Shown: positions 24,101-38,659, counted from the stretch's first letter. The stretch is DNA of 64,000 bases from Nymphaea colorata (GCF_008831285.2 NC_045139.1:17032354-17096353); one strand, 5' to 3'. Made by a program: numbers and translations. Notes: generated from the letters alone by a model not told the origin.

Positions 24101-27100
24101 CTTGGCAAGACCCAGTTAAGGGAAACGTTGAATGTGATCTGACTCTGATCCAATAAGAGTTTCCTAGGGTGACTATGACTTGCAGAAAGTCTTTTGTATC
24201 CTTTCCAAAGTTGTGCAAGGTGGCCTATGTGAAACAAATGTCAACCCTCTTTCGGCCTCTTTTCTCGATTATTTCTAGAAGACATATTGCCTCTTGTAGT
24301 TCACTTTTAGATCATTGTTTTAATTTTGCAGTCTACATAGAAAAATCAATTTTTTTACCTGTAACAAAGAACTTGCATCCTCTGTGGCTTTTGATTTTCT
24401 TTTTCTTATGTCCTCGTGGACTCTCAAAAATAAATTTAAATTAATAGATTTTCTTTTGAGTTATCTATTAAATGATTTAGTGATTCGACAGAGTTAAACA
24501 TATTCTCTGTAACATGATTGTACAGCTTCTGATTTTCAATAATAAATGAATATGTTTGTCTAATTTGCAGGGAAGGTGCTACGGGAGATCAAATAATCGA
24601 AGCTTTAATAGCTAACAGCTCTACATTTGGGAAAAAAACTGCATTTTCTCAGGTAGTCTTGCTTCGTTTTTGTTGTCTTAGAATCATGTATATTGACTGA
24701 AGCATCTACTACTTTTTTTTCCCTACATGTGTACTGTGTAGGAAAAATACAAGGTCAGAAAACAAAAGAAATACGCTCCAAAGGTACTTATGAGGCGACC
24801 ATTTACTCGAAGGTATGAGAGGCATTGTTACATGACTTGTCTTACAACATCTTCCATTTTAAAAAGGTCATGTTCTGACATGGTTCCAGCTAAAACATGT
24901 CATCTAATAACCATTCATCTTTTCATTCCTTAACTCCATGCCATCTTTAGATTTGATAGTATGTTATGTGCAATCTCTTTATCCCTTAAGGAGGTGGGTG
25001 GATGCTCTATTCAACATTTTAATAAACTATTTATCTTGCTTAGTGATTTCTTTTGGGCAATTACTTGCTTTACCTGCTTCCACTGCAGAATTGTGTTTAA
25101 ACGAAACTGAAGTTATGTTTGATGGCGACTCCATGTCTGTAGTAGAAGGTACTTATGTGATGGTTTATGTCTAAGGGGGAAATCCTGACTAAGTGACAAA
25201 ATAAAATGTTTATGAGTTACATGGTTTCACGAAATCAAAGTACAGTTACACTAAAAATGAATACTTCAGTATGTGTTTTAGATTACTGCTATGTGTATAT
25301 ATATATATACATATATACATATATATATACATATATACATATATATATACATATATACATATATATATATATACACACACACATGTATAAAGAACTATTA
25401 GAATTTAGAACATTGCCTGAAAAAGATTAATATGACACAAGTACAAGGAATTAGGAAAAGTGAATTCAGGACTTGGTAGGACTGGCTTAGTGATATATAT
25501 TTTATGATTTTAAGGTGATCACACTTGGATCTGTAGATTCAGCAAATGTTGGTAATGTTGATAATGACAATGGTAACATGTTTGGTGTCCCGAATAAACA
25601 ATGAATAATATGCACTTTTACTTGTACAAAATTACAAATCCTAACTGATCAGCATAGGGAACCTGCTGTATTATCATTTTGATAGGTCAGTAATTGCAAG
25701 AGCATTTTCAAGTTTACAACTGTTTCATTAATGACATCAGTTCTTATGATCTACACTTTTTTTTTTTAATGACTTCATTTCAGGTTACTCTTTGTGGTCT
25801 TTCATCCTTCATGTGTTTTCTTTTCAATTGACCTTTTACGGATCCTCTAGTCTATAGCTTATGTTTATGAGCTACCAAATTGTAGGTGCTTGTTCAACAA
25901 GCTTTTTAACATCTTGAATTTTCTCACTTGCAGTATATGTGAGACTTACTTTCGGAAGAACCCTGCAAAAATTGGGTACAAATTTGGGCATCTGATTTTT
26001 GTTGATTATTTTCAATTTTCTCTTGCTGGGATTTTTTTTTTGCTAGGATTTCTCATATACTCATGAATTTTGTTCTTTTTGTTTTACTATGATTCTTTAG
26101 TTGGATTACTGGATGCGCCTGCACAATTTATTTCGACATGCTATTAGCAAAACCATGCTGTGTTGGAAAATTTTTGTACAGTGTCTGCAATAGCTATATG
26201 ACACCTCTATAAACGTGGAAAATCGTTGAAGAAATGCAAAAAAATGAAGACATACATCAGCAGTGTCAAAGAGTACCTGAAAAGGGAATAAAGGTGCTCT
26301 TATATATTCTGAGTGGGAAAACCAGAAAAAAGACCCTAAGAGTAAGCATAATGCATAACTCCTTCACAGTCGAATGTTTTTTTCAAGTTGGGTAAAAGTG
26401 TAAACTATCCTCACCTCTCAACAGTTTATTGGAGTCTCAGTCTATCATTGACTGCCTTAGGAAGGATGTTAACTAGTTGAAGGAGTTGGTACCTGAGTTA
26501 CTTTAAAGTTAAAACTGTTAGCTTCGATCATCTCTCTGATTAAATGGCAAAATTTGAATATTTTGTACTCTCATGATAATACATGACCTATGACTATGAT
26601 GGCAACCTTATTCTTATGTTAGAGATAAATATGATTTTGGACCTTGAACTTTTATTATTTTGCAAGTGGACCCTTGAAAACAAACTTTGGTGGATTTCTT
26701 GTCATAGCTATACAGTTCATCAGAAAGCCAGATTGAAACATGCTTGTTTGCTTTTTACTTCTTTAAGGTGATAAAATTTCTTCAATAAGTGAAAAGTATC
26801 ACAAAGTGGGCATCCTATCGCTTGAGTGACCTGCTCATGCGTTTGTGTTTTTATGTTTTTCTAAATTACAGATCTGCTTAAGTTCATATTCTATATTGGC
26901 ATATGTTTCAACTTTCAAGGTAAAATTTTGCATGATGAAATAATGAACATCCTTTTGCTGGATTTTGCTTTCAAAATATTGGACACAAGCAGGTGAAGGC
27001 CTTAAGAGTACTAGTTATGACTAGTTGCTAGTAATGGTTTGAGTCAATCTAAGTCAGTTGTCGATAAAAAACTAAGCGAGTAAAATTTTGACACATATAC

Positions 27101-27381
27101 TCGTGGATGTTGTGAATATCATGAGACTTTTGAAAAAATCATTTTTAAATATATATTAAACTTTTTGGGGTTTCTTCTAACGTTTTAGTAACTGTTTTGA
27201 ATTTTCACCATTTTTTTTGAAAGAAAATTACTAAAAACTTCTAATTTCATAATTTTCTCTGTTGTTTTTTATATATTTAGTTTTTTGTATTTCTGTGATT
27301 TTTCCAGAAAATAAGCTTTCCAATTAATATTTGAGAAAATCCTTGCCAATGAAAACCCAATAATGGTATTACACACACCCC

Positions 27382-27415
<34 letters not shown>

Positions 27416-30400
27416 TAAACAAACAGATATATTCATTAGTTATATTCATCAAATATAAATTACTAAACAAGTAACAAACAGACCAGGAAAACATACTATA
27501 ATTTTGCCATGTACTGCACCCCATGTCCGAGGCAGGTATTGTGCCCTTCCAGGCATGTCAGTGTGACATAATGTATATGTTTATATATGTGGGAAATAAG
27601 TTGACCATTCCCATTTTGAGACTGTTTTTTCAAGTGCCTATCCCTCCTTAAGATCCACAAATCCTAGCATGGGAAGGATGGCTGTGAAAAGAGGGGAAAA
27701 AAAAAAGGAAAGGGGAGAAAGGAAAAGTAGGGGGAAGAGAGAGAGAGAGTGAGAGAAAAAGAAGGGGGAGGGCGGTTTGGTTTGAAAAAACCACTCTCGC
27801 AGTGGGAGCAAGTTGAAGCCATTTCCTATATATATATGTGTGTGTGTGTGTGTGTTTCTGTATTTTACTGAAAAATCTTTAGGAAAAAAAAAGCTTGTCT
27901 TTTTAAGAATCTTAACAAAAAGGAAAAAGGAAACTGACCAGATGTACGACTGACCTAAGACCCTAGTTTAAAACTGACCCAAAATCCAAGTTGCTCACTG
28001 ACTAATACTCTAAAAGGGACTAGTCAACATAGACTGCAGCTAGTCCCTAGGTTGACAGAGAGTTTTTGATTCAGCCTTCAAGTGTCTTTAAGATAGTATT
28101 GTATGCTATGTGCCAAAGTATGAGTACATGTGAAATAACTGGCTCATGTCCAGAACCTAATCGATATCTTATATAAGAATGGTAAGGTAAAATGGGTTTA
28201 CTTAGCAATGTTTGAAACGTCTTAATATTGCTGAGTGTGTTATCGTTGCTTTTGACCAGTTAACAAGTTTTTGTTGCTCTTGCAGGTTTTTGCGAATGGA
28301 TACACTGTCACTTCTTTTATCTATGGCTAATATTACTGCATATTCTGATGTTCTAGTGGTGGATATGGTTGGAGGCATTGTTACTGGTGCTGTGGCAGAA
28401 CGTCTTTCTGGTATAGCTTCTGATGATTCTCAATCCATTCACTAGTTTGAGTCTTCTGTTGATATGCTACAATGATGTGGCATGTTGCTCACAAAGTCGG
28501 TGGATAAGCTTGAAGGATGCATTCTTTATGTGTTGCAGTATTCATCTATTGTCAAAGAGAGTGAGTATGGATGGTGGAGGAGAGGAGGCCTCAGGATGGG
28601 GGCACCAGTTGGGATAAATTAATCAGTTGATTCAGGAGGGATGTTAGGACTGCCAAAATAGCTCATCATTCCTTTTAGACATAGCATTTTAAATAGATGT
28701 CTGAGCTTTCTGAACGCATATCCTGGATTTTTTGAAACACTGAGCATCCTATGGGTCTTCCTTAGGACGAAGGTTTGTTGGTGGTTGATCATGTAGGCCT
28801 TTGCTTTTAGTAGTTTAACTGCTATGCACAAGATAGTCTTATTCTTGTGCTTACTGCTTATTAAGATACTTCTTCTTCTATCCAAGGTTAGTCATTTTGA
28901 TAGGTGTATGAAACTATTTTATTTGGAACTTATCATTGCTCATTTTAATAAAAAGTTTCTGGGGAAAATATCTCTTATTTGTATGGTATATTTTAATCCT
29001 GTGTTTGCATTCCAGAGATGTGTTGTTGGTCATTATCTGATACTTGTGTTTTTGTAGGTACTGGTTCCATATGCAGCACTTATTACGGCACTAAGCCTTA
29101 TCCAATGGACATCATAGGAATATTTAATTTTGATTGTGAAATCTGGAGCAGGTATCCTTGAAAGGCAGAATTCTCTCTTTTTCTGATTTTTTTATGGACA
29201 GTACTGGATACTACATGTCCTCACGTCCTTGGTTGTTATTAGTATCTGATTCTCTAAACTTCACATTTTTATTTTTTTTGTTTTTAATGCAAGATTGTTC
29301 TTAAAAGGTGATTCATTGCTTATTTAATTATTGATCTGGATGTGTTCTATTGTTCCATATAATGCATCTTAGAACGTTGCAAATTATTAATTTTGATACG
29401 TCTCACTTTAGAAATGTGTTTAAAGTTTAAACAACAAAATTCTGTACGATGCAGGATCTTCTCTGTTGCTGCATCTGATTTCTGTTTAGCTCAGGAGATG
29501 AATTTGCAGAACTCTGGATCAGCATCCAATCCCAAACCACCAAATTCTGTATCAGATGTTGACAACAGCATTTTGGATCTTGTAGCATCTGATGACTTGA
29601 CATCTACACCTACCAGTGAGAATGTCATTCAACAGGATAGCTCCATGAAGTCGGAAAATCACAATGATGGCCTTGCAGATGAAAAATCGGTTAATTTAAA
29701 TGGAATTTTAGGTACTAATGTTTCATCAGATGATGCATTGGAAGGTATTGATTATAAAAAAATCAGAACTCCAAATGGAGCTAAATATGGAAGGCATCCA
29801 TCATTAGCATACGTAGATTTGTGGAAGCAAAATGGCTTCTCAAGGTAAACATGGTTGATTTAGGAACCTATGAGTGCTTGTGACCAGTTTTTAACAAGTT
29901 ATACCATGTTTTGCAGTTTGATAATGGCTGCACCTGATCTAGATCCATGGAATATAGTTCAAGAGCTGCTTCCCCTTTTAGCTTATTCAGCACCCTTTGC
30001 TATCTACCATCAGTATCTTCAGGTGCATTAAACTTGCTTCACGATGGTTAAGCTGATATATTTGTTCATTGTTTTCTATACTTTGCATATGCTGTTTCTT
30101 TGCAGATGCAGAGGAAGTTCCTTTGAAATTTTTGGTATTGTTTGTTTAGTCATGCCCTCTCTGTTCTTCTCAACAATTTGCTGTGGCAGTCAACCTCACT
30201 TTTGGAAACATGTACAAAGCTTCCTCCAAAAACACACGTAGCTTTTCAATATTGTTAAAAGCACATTTAAATTTTTTCATAATTAAATCATAGTTTATTT
30301 CTTTCAACTGAGAAATCAATAAATACCATTTTGGCCTCCACAGAATGGCATAAAAATTGCAGCTTAGCTTGTGAGCATACATAGGTTTCTCTTGCGTAAC

Positions 30401-31559
30401 TTTGTGGTATTAATAAAGGAAACAACCACCTAACTAAGATGGGTATTAATAGAAGGAAACTAGTTAATTTGGATATAATAAACACATATTCCTATTATTT
30501 GATATATTGCTTAAAGGCGAATAGAAAACCCCTTCTTGAACTCTCATGAGAGTAGCAGCAAGAAACACTAGAGGTCCTCCTGGTCTCCCGGAAGAACACC
30601 CAATGGGAGGGCTGCACAACAGGCTAGTGGCAGGGCATGCCAGAGGCTAATGCAAACGAATGAGCATGAAACTTTTTTTGACGTATTTTAGTCATATTAT
30701 ATCATTAATCTGACTTAGTTCGCACTTATCCAGGTTTAACTGTCATAATTTAACTTTTTATGGTTGGTGTAAAATTAGGTGTGTTTCTAACAATATCGAA
30801 AAAGTAGGTATGTTTTTTACTGTCACCAGACTATTAGTTATGATGCTGATTCCCTTAGAAAAAATTTAATTCCCTTTAATATGTGTTTCTCATACTCCTC
30901 TTGAACGGTATTGTTTTTTATCTGTTTTATGTCAACCAAGCCATCTTCCATGGAGACCTCCATTCCTTTCCAGTAGATAGATAGCTTTTCTTATGGTGCA
31001 TGAGTCGAATGCCCCATTTTATTTTGGAAAAAGCTACTTTTACTCATCATTGTCCTTGCTATTCATCTAACAGCAGCTGGGATTAGGACAGGTACATGTT
31101 GAATACCTATCGAATAATAGGACACAAAGATCCATAATGAATCTATGGAAAATAAGCACTTCAATGTGCTTTTATGTCTGCTTTTGTTTATTTATTTGTG
31201 TATGTCAAGCTAATGTTTAATTATCTCTCTCTTTTTGTGTGCATGTCCAGCCTCTTGCAGTGTGCATGCATAATATGCAGGCTGAGAAGATAGCTGTTGG
31301 CTTGCAAATTTCTGAACCTTGGCTACGTGAATACCAGGTGTCATTTCTCGAAAGTGTCCAGAAAGCCTTTTTCCTTTGTTCTCGGTGGATTCATCAGTTT
31401 TTTATTAGTTCTTCATTGTTTAAAATTTTTTTGAAAATTAAATTCTTGTAGGTTTTGCCATCAAGGACGCATCCTGCCATGCAAATGAGTGCATTTGGTG
31501 GATACATCCTGAGTGGTACTCGGATATGCAGGGACAACATATGCCTGGATAACTGTTAA
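21146..31559 (+). CDS. TRM6: tRNA m1A58 methyltransferase non-catalytic subunit TRM6 (Gcd10-like)
   Basis: Twelve exons: 21146-21261, 21408-21535, 22468-22588, 24571-24652, 24742-24812, 25934-25975, 28286-28410, 29058-29151, 29455-29844, 29917-30022, 31251-31337, 31452-31559. They join in frame to 489 aa with GT-AG introns throughout. Family landmarks are the N-terminal VLLDINDGDRLVFARL and IGNKKCSLGPLIGCPFGSLF blocks, the linker ending KYAPKVLMRRPF, and the methyltransferase-like fold around residues 188-228 (LRMDTLSLLLSMAN, VLVVDMVGGIVTGAVAERL). The C-terminus is PWLREYQVLPSRTHPAM...GGYILSGTR. TRM6 pairs with catalytic TRM61 to methylate A58 in the T-loop of tRNAs, including initiator tRNA, in the nucleus. 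Exon 9 carries a Ser/Asp-rich variable insert (about 275-350). Slightly longer than the Arabidopsis protein; no defect seen. Confidence 0.96.
21836..22093 (-). repeat. Dispersed repeat, copy A (TRM6 intron 2)
   Basis: On the minus strand it starts CTAAGTCACATGGGTGC, passes through a polypyrimidine run, then a TAATAAAACTT-like block, and ends near AAATAAAATTGCTTATATA. The same order of blocks occurs at 57932-58230 in plus orientation. The family was not recognised; there is no coding capacity. Confidence 0.7.
25296..25386. repeat. TA/CATA-type tandem microsatellite
   Basis: Repeated ATATATATACATATATACAT-like units, about three copies, followed by (CA)n, inside TRM6 intron 5. Confidence 0.9.
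27686..27775. repeat. Polypurine tract in TRM6 intron 6
   Basis: About 90 bases almost wholly G/A on the plus strand. TRM6 intron 6 (25976-28285) also contains (AT)n at about 27385-27413 and (GT)n at about 27838-27855. A similar tract lies at about 34195-34280. Confidence 0.8.
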
Positions 31560-34500
31560 AAGACTAGTTCTTCTTTGCGAGAACTAGTATTCCACAACAT
31601 TGCAGGTCCTCATTACAAATGATTTCCAGCTGCATAAATATGCAGGTATCCTGTTAATCACATGCAGTAGAAAATGAATTATGTTCCGTTTATTTTGCTT
31701 CATTGCTCTCTTTTGCATAATTTTGGATCTTAAATAATGTTCTTCTATTTGATAAGGTTATATTCTTAACTTATTCGATTACCCTTTTTTGGTTCATTCA
31801 AGCAGGTGAGAGATTCAGATAATTTTTTTTTATGTATTTCTCCTCAAAGAATTAGGCAAGTAGAGTGAAGATGATCACTTGTATGATTTGAGATAAGTTA
31901 TTATCTGAGCTTATCATTCCTTTTGATGTTTATTATATCATCTGTATCAAGGAATTTTGTATTGCTTAATAATCGTCGCTTTTTAGATGTATAATGCCTT
32001 CAGATTGCATTCAAGTTGGTTTGCATACATTTGACGTTCACGATCGCACAATACCTACAGATTTGAGCTTTTATTTGGAATCAGTAAATCGTTCCCATTC
32101 TCATGGGATGTAGTACGGTGAAAACTTGGATCTTGATGTATTATAGGATTTCAGTGCGATAATCATGTGGTGGTGGTGTGGTTGCACAATGGATCAGATG
32201 GAGGGTTTGTGGTCTTCGGCTGCACTCTATCCAATTCAGATCTAACTCCAAATGTGTTTATCTGATGCAAATGGTTGGCAGCTAGCGAGCCACTGGTGGT
32301 GGCAGAACTTCTGTGAGTATTCACCACTAAAATTTTGACGGCAAACAACAGGGGTTACTTTTTCTGAAATCTATTTATTGGTTCATTTCTGACGACCTGT
32401 AAATTTGACTTGGAATATGTGTGAAGAAAGAATAGGAAATGCTTACGAGAGAAAATGCAGCTATAGTCCTTGAGATTTTCACCTTGGGATGGGCGTGGAG
32501 CTATGCCCTCATACCTGAGATGGGCTGGTCTCCCGACTCTGTTGCAGCATTAGGCCCGATGGCCCAGCTCTATCCATGATGCTGATTGGCGCAGAGCCTG
32601 AACCTAGCAGGAGTGATAGGGATGGCTCTTTTGGGCACGAATCTGATTGAACACATTGATTCCTTGAGGCTTGTTAGCTGGCCTGGATTTGGCCGAACCG
32701 ATGCCTTCAAAGTAGTTTTGGATAAAAGTAAAACCAGGTTCAAAACTTGAGATGATATTTCGTTGGTTTGGCGGCAGCTTAGAAATAAATGTATTATCCT
32801 TTTTTTTTTTGTCTATACAGCTTCAGTTTGGGTAGTTTCAAATTGGACTGTTCTGAGAGCTGTACCTCAGGTATTGGATCTCTGACCTTTAACTCTAAAA
32901 AAGTCCTTCAAGTTGAAACATATGGCTACGTAGATGGAGCTCCTGGTCGCTGTTGCAACTTGGTTTTCATCGTGTTTTTTTTTTCATAAATTACCATTAT
33001 GAAATCATATTATCATTCGCCGTACGCCCTCCAAGTGGTATCTGAATTCATCAGTTTGTCCTTTGTCAAGCAGGCTGGCAGCATCAACCGTCAATATTGT
33101 CATACTTGACCATTCCATTATGCGTCACCAAAATGATGTTCCGTAAATGTCACCATCACCATTTGTCCCTGCACAAATCTTCTTCCTCACCTCATCACAA
33201 TGTGAGTGCTATACATACGATCAAACTTTTGGAAACCTTAGGGACATTATTCTGATGACCATTATGATCTTGAAAAGAAGGCGGTATCTGCAAAGATATT
33301 TCCTTGAAATATCGCATATTTATCCCGGCATCACAGATTTTTTTTTTGTTACATTCTCAACTTTCAAGTCGATCATTCTTTTTGAACGGTATATGCATTT
33401 TCTTGTGATCTTGAAAAGAAGGCGGTATCTGCAAAGGTATTTCCTTGAAATATCGCATATTTATCCCGGCATGACAGATCTCTTTTTTTGTTACATTCTC
33501 AACTTTCAAGTCGATCATTCTTTTTGAACGGTATATGCATTTTCTTGTGATCTTGAAAAGAAGGCGGTATCTGCAAAGGTATTTCCTTGAAATATCGCAT
33601 ATTTATCCCGGCATGACAGATCTCTTTTTTTGTTACATTCTCAACTTTCAAGTCGATCATTCTTTTTGAACGGTATATGCATTTTCTTTGTTAACAAAGT
33701 TTCTAGTAACGTGATCTGTGTCCGTGATAACCTCATTAAACCATCATAATTAGAACAGACAATGATCCACTTTAGTACATACGTGTTCATCATTATCACA
33801 TCTTTCTCTTGTATGCATTTTTTTGTCTGTGTTGTGTGAAATTTGTCATTTCCCTGAACTGAGACACAAAACAAACCTTTGCTTGTAATGGTCGAGCCTA
33901 GAAGGTGCCTTCATATGGCACACTACGTAGCCCTTTAAATGCAATCTGCAGTGTCTGCTGCACTTCCTTTTTGCCTGAAACTGCTTCATATTTTCTTGGA
34001 GACCAAAAAGGCACCCTCTCTCTTTCTCTCCCTCCCTCTCTCTACCATTATCAGGCACTGTACTGACTGGTTAGAAGGCTCGGGTAAATGGTATCACTGG
34101 TTTCGTTTGTTCCAAATCTGCATACCTTTACGGGCATGATCAGACAGAGATTTTGATATGGTGGGGTTTCCTGTGATTGGAAGAAGTAGCTGTGGAAAGC
34201 AAGAATAATTAAAAAGGAGCAGAAGGAAAAAAGGAGGAAAGGAAGTAGGGGAAGGGATGAGGGCAGAGTAGGGGGGAGGATGGTTTGCTGAAAGGACTGT
34301 ATCTTGATGAATATCTCGATGTATCTTTTCAAATCTTTGGGATGAAACCATCCATGAGGGAGGCGAATCATGATTGCCTAAAAACGAGCAGGAGGAAAGG
34401 TACCGAGCATGCCCTAGAAGCCTAGGACCCTCCCTCTAAAGGGGAAGGTGAAGGCCAGAAGGGCAGCCACAACAAAGCTCAGAAAGTCATGTGTACAAAT

Positions 34501-37500
34501 CAGAAAAATCCCCTTGGAACAGAAATCCATAAACTCACGTCATCAGTATCCTTTCTCGTCTCCCTTTGCAGGTCACACCTCTCTTTCGACTCTCTCCATT
34601 CCTGCTTCTATTTTATCACTTTCTTGACACCAGAAATCAAACCAAAAATAATTGCAGAGACAGGCAGCCCACAAGCTTTCCTGTAATTATGGTTGTTGTG
34701 TCAGTGTCAGCCACCAATCTCTCCCTCTCTCTTTCTGTCTCTGAAATTTTGCAGACCAAGATACTCTCTTTTCCTCTCCGATCTTGAAATTTTGTAGACA
34801 AAAGGAAAAAAGCACTCGAACACCCGTTTCTTCTCTCTCTCGCTCTCTGAAAAATTAGTGTCAAAAAGAGATGTAAATAACTCAGTAAGTATTTTGATTA
34901 GTCTCCACGAATTCCATTGCCGAGTAGATCGTGTCAAAAACTCAAACTTTTAAAAGATCTGGCTGCAGTCTTTTCTTTTTCAGACTTTTTTCAAGCGGAG
35001 ATCAAAACCCAGGTCGACAGCTCCCCAGGTGCCTGAAATCATCTGGCTCATTTCCTTTCCTCCAAATTCAGAAATTGTTTTCCCTCATTTCCTTTCCTCA
35101 AACTTTCCACTGCCCACCCGGTGGTTTGGATCATACAAATTTACTCAATATTCCAATAAATATTTGGTAAAAATTTCAGTAAAGGGAAATCGCTGCTTCC
35201 ACTGGTTCAGGAGATGACGCGTACTAATTTAATTACAGTTATTTCAGAGACATTCGTTGCTTTTGTCTCTCATTAATTTCACTGCCTCTCGTAGGGAGAC
35301 TAAGAGTTTGGCGTTTCCCGTACAACATTTATTAAGGCAGCCGCTTGCAGCTTGTTAGCAGGAGTGAGGGCAGTGACTCGCAATGCTGAACCGGCCAACT
35401 TGGTCGAATCAAATAGAGGCTCGGCCTAAGCAAGTTTAAACGAGTTCTTAGTAGATGCCGAGAAGCCGCGTTTTGAACCATGAGGTTCATGTTTTCTGGT
35501 ATGGTGGCTAGGCCAACTTTGCATGCGACTAACCGAGCTCGGACCAAGTTTTGTGTGGTATATATATTCCCACCTTTTTTCTTTTTATTCTCTTCATATT
35601 CCTTTCCTTCTTAGCCTACCATTCACATTTAGCTCAAAATTTATCTGAGCTACTGCCGCTGTGCCATTTCCTTTAATCAAAGCTGTCATTGGACCTTCTT
35701 GTTTTTAGATATGAAATTATTAGTCCAATCCATTAGATCTGAAATTATTAGTCCAATCCAAAATATACTATGCATGCAAGGTGGTTCATACTTAATGGCA
35801 GTGGCGTAGCCACATTGTCAGTCACTTAAAAGTTTTTTATTTTTAAATGAGAATTTTAAATATTTATTCTTATATATATATATATATAAGTGGCCCTATT
35901 TTTAAACAAATGTTTTTCTGATATAACTACTGCTTAATGGGTTCCTATGATTACTGCCATGTTTCAATATATTATTCATTTTGATTATAAATGATGATAA
36001 ACACGACTACAGTCTACAAACTAACTGGGATATTAAATGCATAACTGTTGCCATGAAAGTTTTATTCAAAAAGTGGTTCTCCTAATTAAACATTAAAAAA
36101 CAGATACAGCCTAAAAAAGCGAACCTAAAGATTTTTTTTTTTAATTGTAACGGGTCCGACCATTTATGTATTTCTTTGGATCCGAGAATCTAACCCGTTT
36201 ACGTCCTTATCATCCTCGTAATATATAAAAGAAGTTGTTTTTAAATCCCAAAAGAAATTTGTCATATCCTCGATAAGAAGACACGTACATGTTTCTTTTG
36301 CTAAGAATAATATTAAAATCATTAATGTATATTATGAACAGGACAAATATGAGAAAAATTTTGTAACAGACACCAACGCCTTTGCGTCTTCAACAATCTC
36401 GTCATCACTTCGTCAATATGCCAACAAATTTCTTGGACCAAACGGATCAAGACCAGGGTCCGAAGTTTGGGACGACCCGGATCATAGCATTCGTAATTAC
36501 CAAAATACCGTTCAAAGGCAAAGAGCAAACTGACACAAGGCCTCTGAGGTAGCCGCAACCTATTTCCCAAAATGACAAAGGACAAGTCATTGAAATTACG
36601 AACTTGCCCCTACGATCGACTGGACAGACCTGGGCACGATAATGATTTGGTCATTCTCGTCGATCCGGGCGCCTACAAAGGGGGATGGCGTATATCGTAG
36701 TTTCTTATTTGTCTTTGGTGTATTAAATAAGGGCCGCCTTTCGCTTTTGCCATAATGAGGGAGTCGGGGAGTTTCCCCGATCACGCAAACACGGAAAATC
36801 ATGAATTTCCAATTTCCCGCAAAACCAAAACCAAGAAAAACGGGAAGAAGAGCAAACACGGAATTTCAGGCTCGGAGAATGACGTAAATTTCGCAGGTTG
36901 AAATCCACAAACCTCGCCAAGTATAAATATCAAGAAAATGTGGATGTAAGACCTTTACATTTATATTAGATTTACAAATACTTAGGAGGGACTGTTATTA
37001 CTGATTTCATGAATTCGTAATTATTGAATTTTGGCAGTAGAAATATTTTGTTATCTTTTATATTGAATCGGTTCTAAAAAAATAGGACAGAACTATAGAA
37101 CACAGTGATACAGTATTCCATGAATTTGTTTTATAAAACTGCCTCGATCAGTGAAACACATTCATACAAGATAGAAGAGTATTTCATTGCTTGCTCTGGA
37201 ATTATATTTTTAAATTCAAACGACACTATAGTTTTCATTTTGTATTCGAGACAAACATTTATATAAAGATTCTTATGCAATTAAATACATTATAACCAAA
37301 ACGAAGCATACTTACAGAAAGAAAGTGTCTATGATCGTCGAAAAACTCAATTTATCTTCTCAAATTTAGTTTTTATAAAAACTCCGCATCTTGTGATTAA
37401 CATCATCTTCTGGAATCACATCAACGACAAAAAATGTAATTCTTGTAGTTATTCAGTGAGCGTATTGCTCTCCATACCTATTGGTACCGCCGGTCACTAT

Positions 37501-37800
37501 GAGGCCACCGGCGACCGGATTCCCGGCAGGGCTTTCGATTCGAATACGGATTGTACTATAAATCCATCGGAAAAGATTGGAACAAGCCATTGGGATCCGG
37601 GAATTATTCTAAATACTGGCAAACGAGACTCATTTGGATTAAGATCCCAATTTCAGGAGAATAAAGCCCCCTCGACCATGAAATATAATCCAATGGCGCT
37701 CATCAGGAAAAAGCAGCTTCAAATCCGGGTCGGGTCCGTGCCTAATCCAAATCCCCGAGCTGCCCCACTGGCTCGGGGCCAGTGACGTTTTCGTAAATAC
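31560..37800. other. Intergenic region between TRM6 and WUS
   Basis: The TRM6 3' UTR must start here. Beyond it I see no gene: there is a 141-bp triple tandem repeat (33265-33689), polypyrimidine/polypurine stretches (34000-34290, 34700-34850), and repeat debris with a GGCAGTGGCGTAGCCACA block (about 35800-35820). Open frames are short and unfamiliar. Confidence 0.5.
33265..33689. repeat. Triple tandem repeat, 141-142-bp unit
   Basis: Copies begin TGATCTTGAAAAGAAGGCGG at 33265, 33406 and 33548. Copies 2 and 3 are almost identical; copy 1 differs at a few bases and in the length of a T run. It is probably a recent local amplification. The open frame running through it is a by-product. Confidence 0.97.
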
Positions 37801-37825
37801 CTGTCAGATTCCATGGCAATTATTA

Positions 37826-38113
37826 ATGGCACCCTACAACACCACATATTATAGAGCCCAGAGAGGAGAGGGGGAGAGTTGGTGCGGCGCGTTAATCCAG
37901 AAGAATTCAATGCTACGGATTTTCCTCGGTCACCGTGCACGTGCTTCCCGACCGCTCGCACGTGCGTACCGCCGCGGAGAGAAAACCTACGCGTCGGCCC
38001 CCAATCCCTCGGCTAAAGCCGTCCCCCTCTCCTCGCCGATTATCCGCCGATCTGAGCACGCCTGGCCGGACGCTCCTTTGCCACCCTTCTCCAAACTCAA
38101 CTCACTCGGCTGA
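37826..38113 (+). other. GC-rich open frame, coding status unknown
   Basis: A 95-codon frame in a locally GC-rich island about 0.7 kb upstream of WUS. It is Arg/Ala/Pro/Ser-rich with no domain I recognise, and no homology claim is made. It may be a CpG-rich promoter patch, an exon of an unseen gene, or chance. Confidence 0.15.
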
Positions 38114-38180
38114 CAACACGCCTAAGTAACACTTTTACAATAATATACATGCACAAAATAAATAAATAATACACACATTC

Positions 38181-38184
<4 letters not shown>

Positions 38185-38260
<76 letters not shown>

Positions 38261-38261
38261 A
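38185..38261. repeat. Compound microsatellite (TA)n(GA)n
   Basis: About 51 bases of TA followed directly by about 26 bases of GA, roughly 560 bases upstream of the WUS ATG. Confidence 0.95.
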
Positions 38262-38637
38262 AATATATAGACTGTACTTGACCAGTCTAGCGGACGACCA
38301 TAACATATTTAATGGGTTCATGTTGATAGGAAAAGTACATGAGAAGCTCATTTTCATAAGTTTTAATGGTTCATAAATATATGAGTGAGAGAGTGAGGGA
38401 GACAGAGAGAGGCATAATGATAACAGCGTTTGCCTTTTCACTGAAGAAATTTCCAGAAAGGTCCCCTCTGCATCCGCCCTTCCTTAGGCCTACATTGTCC
38501 CTTTTCACCTTTTTTCTGCTCTCCACACTCTCTGTCGACTTCAGTCCTTCTCTCTCAGATACTCTTCGATATCTCCTTCATGCATGTGACCCCACTTTTC
38601 TCCTCCTTCCCTCAACAATCACTACTGTCATCTCCAG

Positions 38638-38659
38638 CTATATATATATATATATAAAG
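38638..38659 (+). promoter_or_regulatory. TATA box of WUS
   Basis: A TA run ends in TATATAAAG at 38651-38659, about 165 bases before the WUS ATG. A C/T-rich leader follows. Confidence 0.55.

Noticed and set aside
33147..33527. 126-codon open frame
   Set aside because: It is produced by the 141-bp tandem repeat; the peptide repeats with the DNA and resembles nothing.
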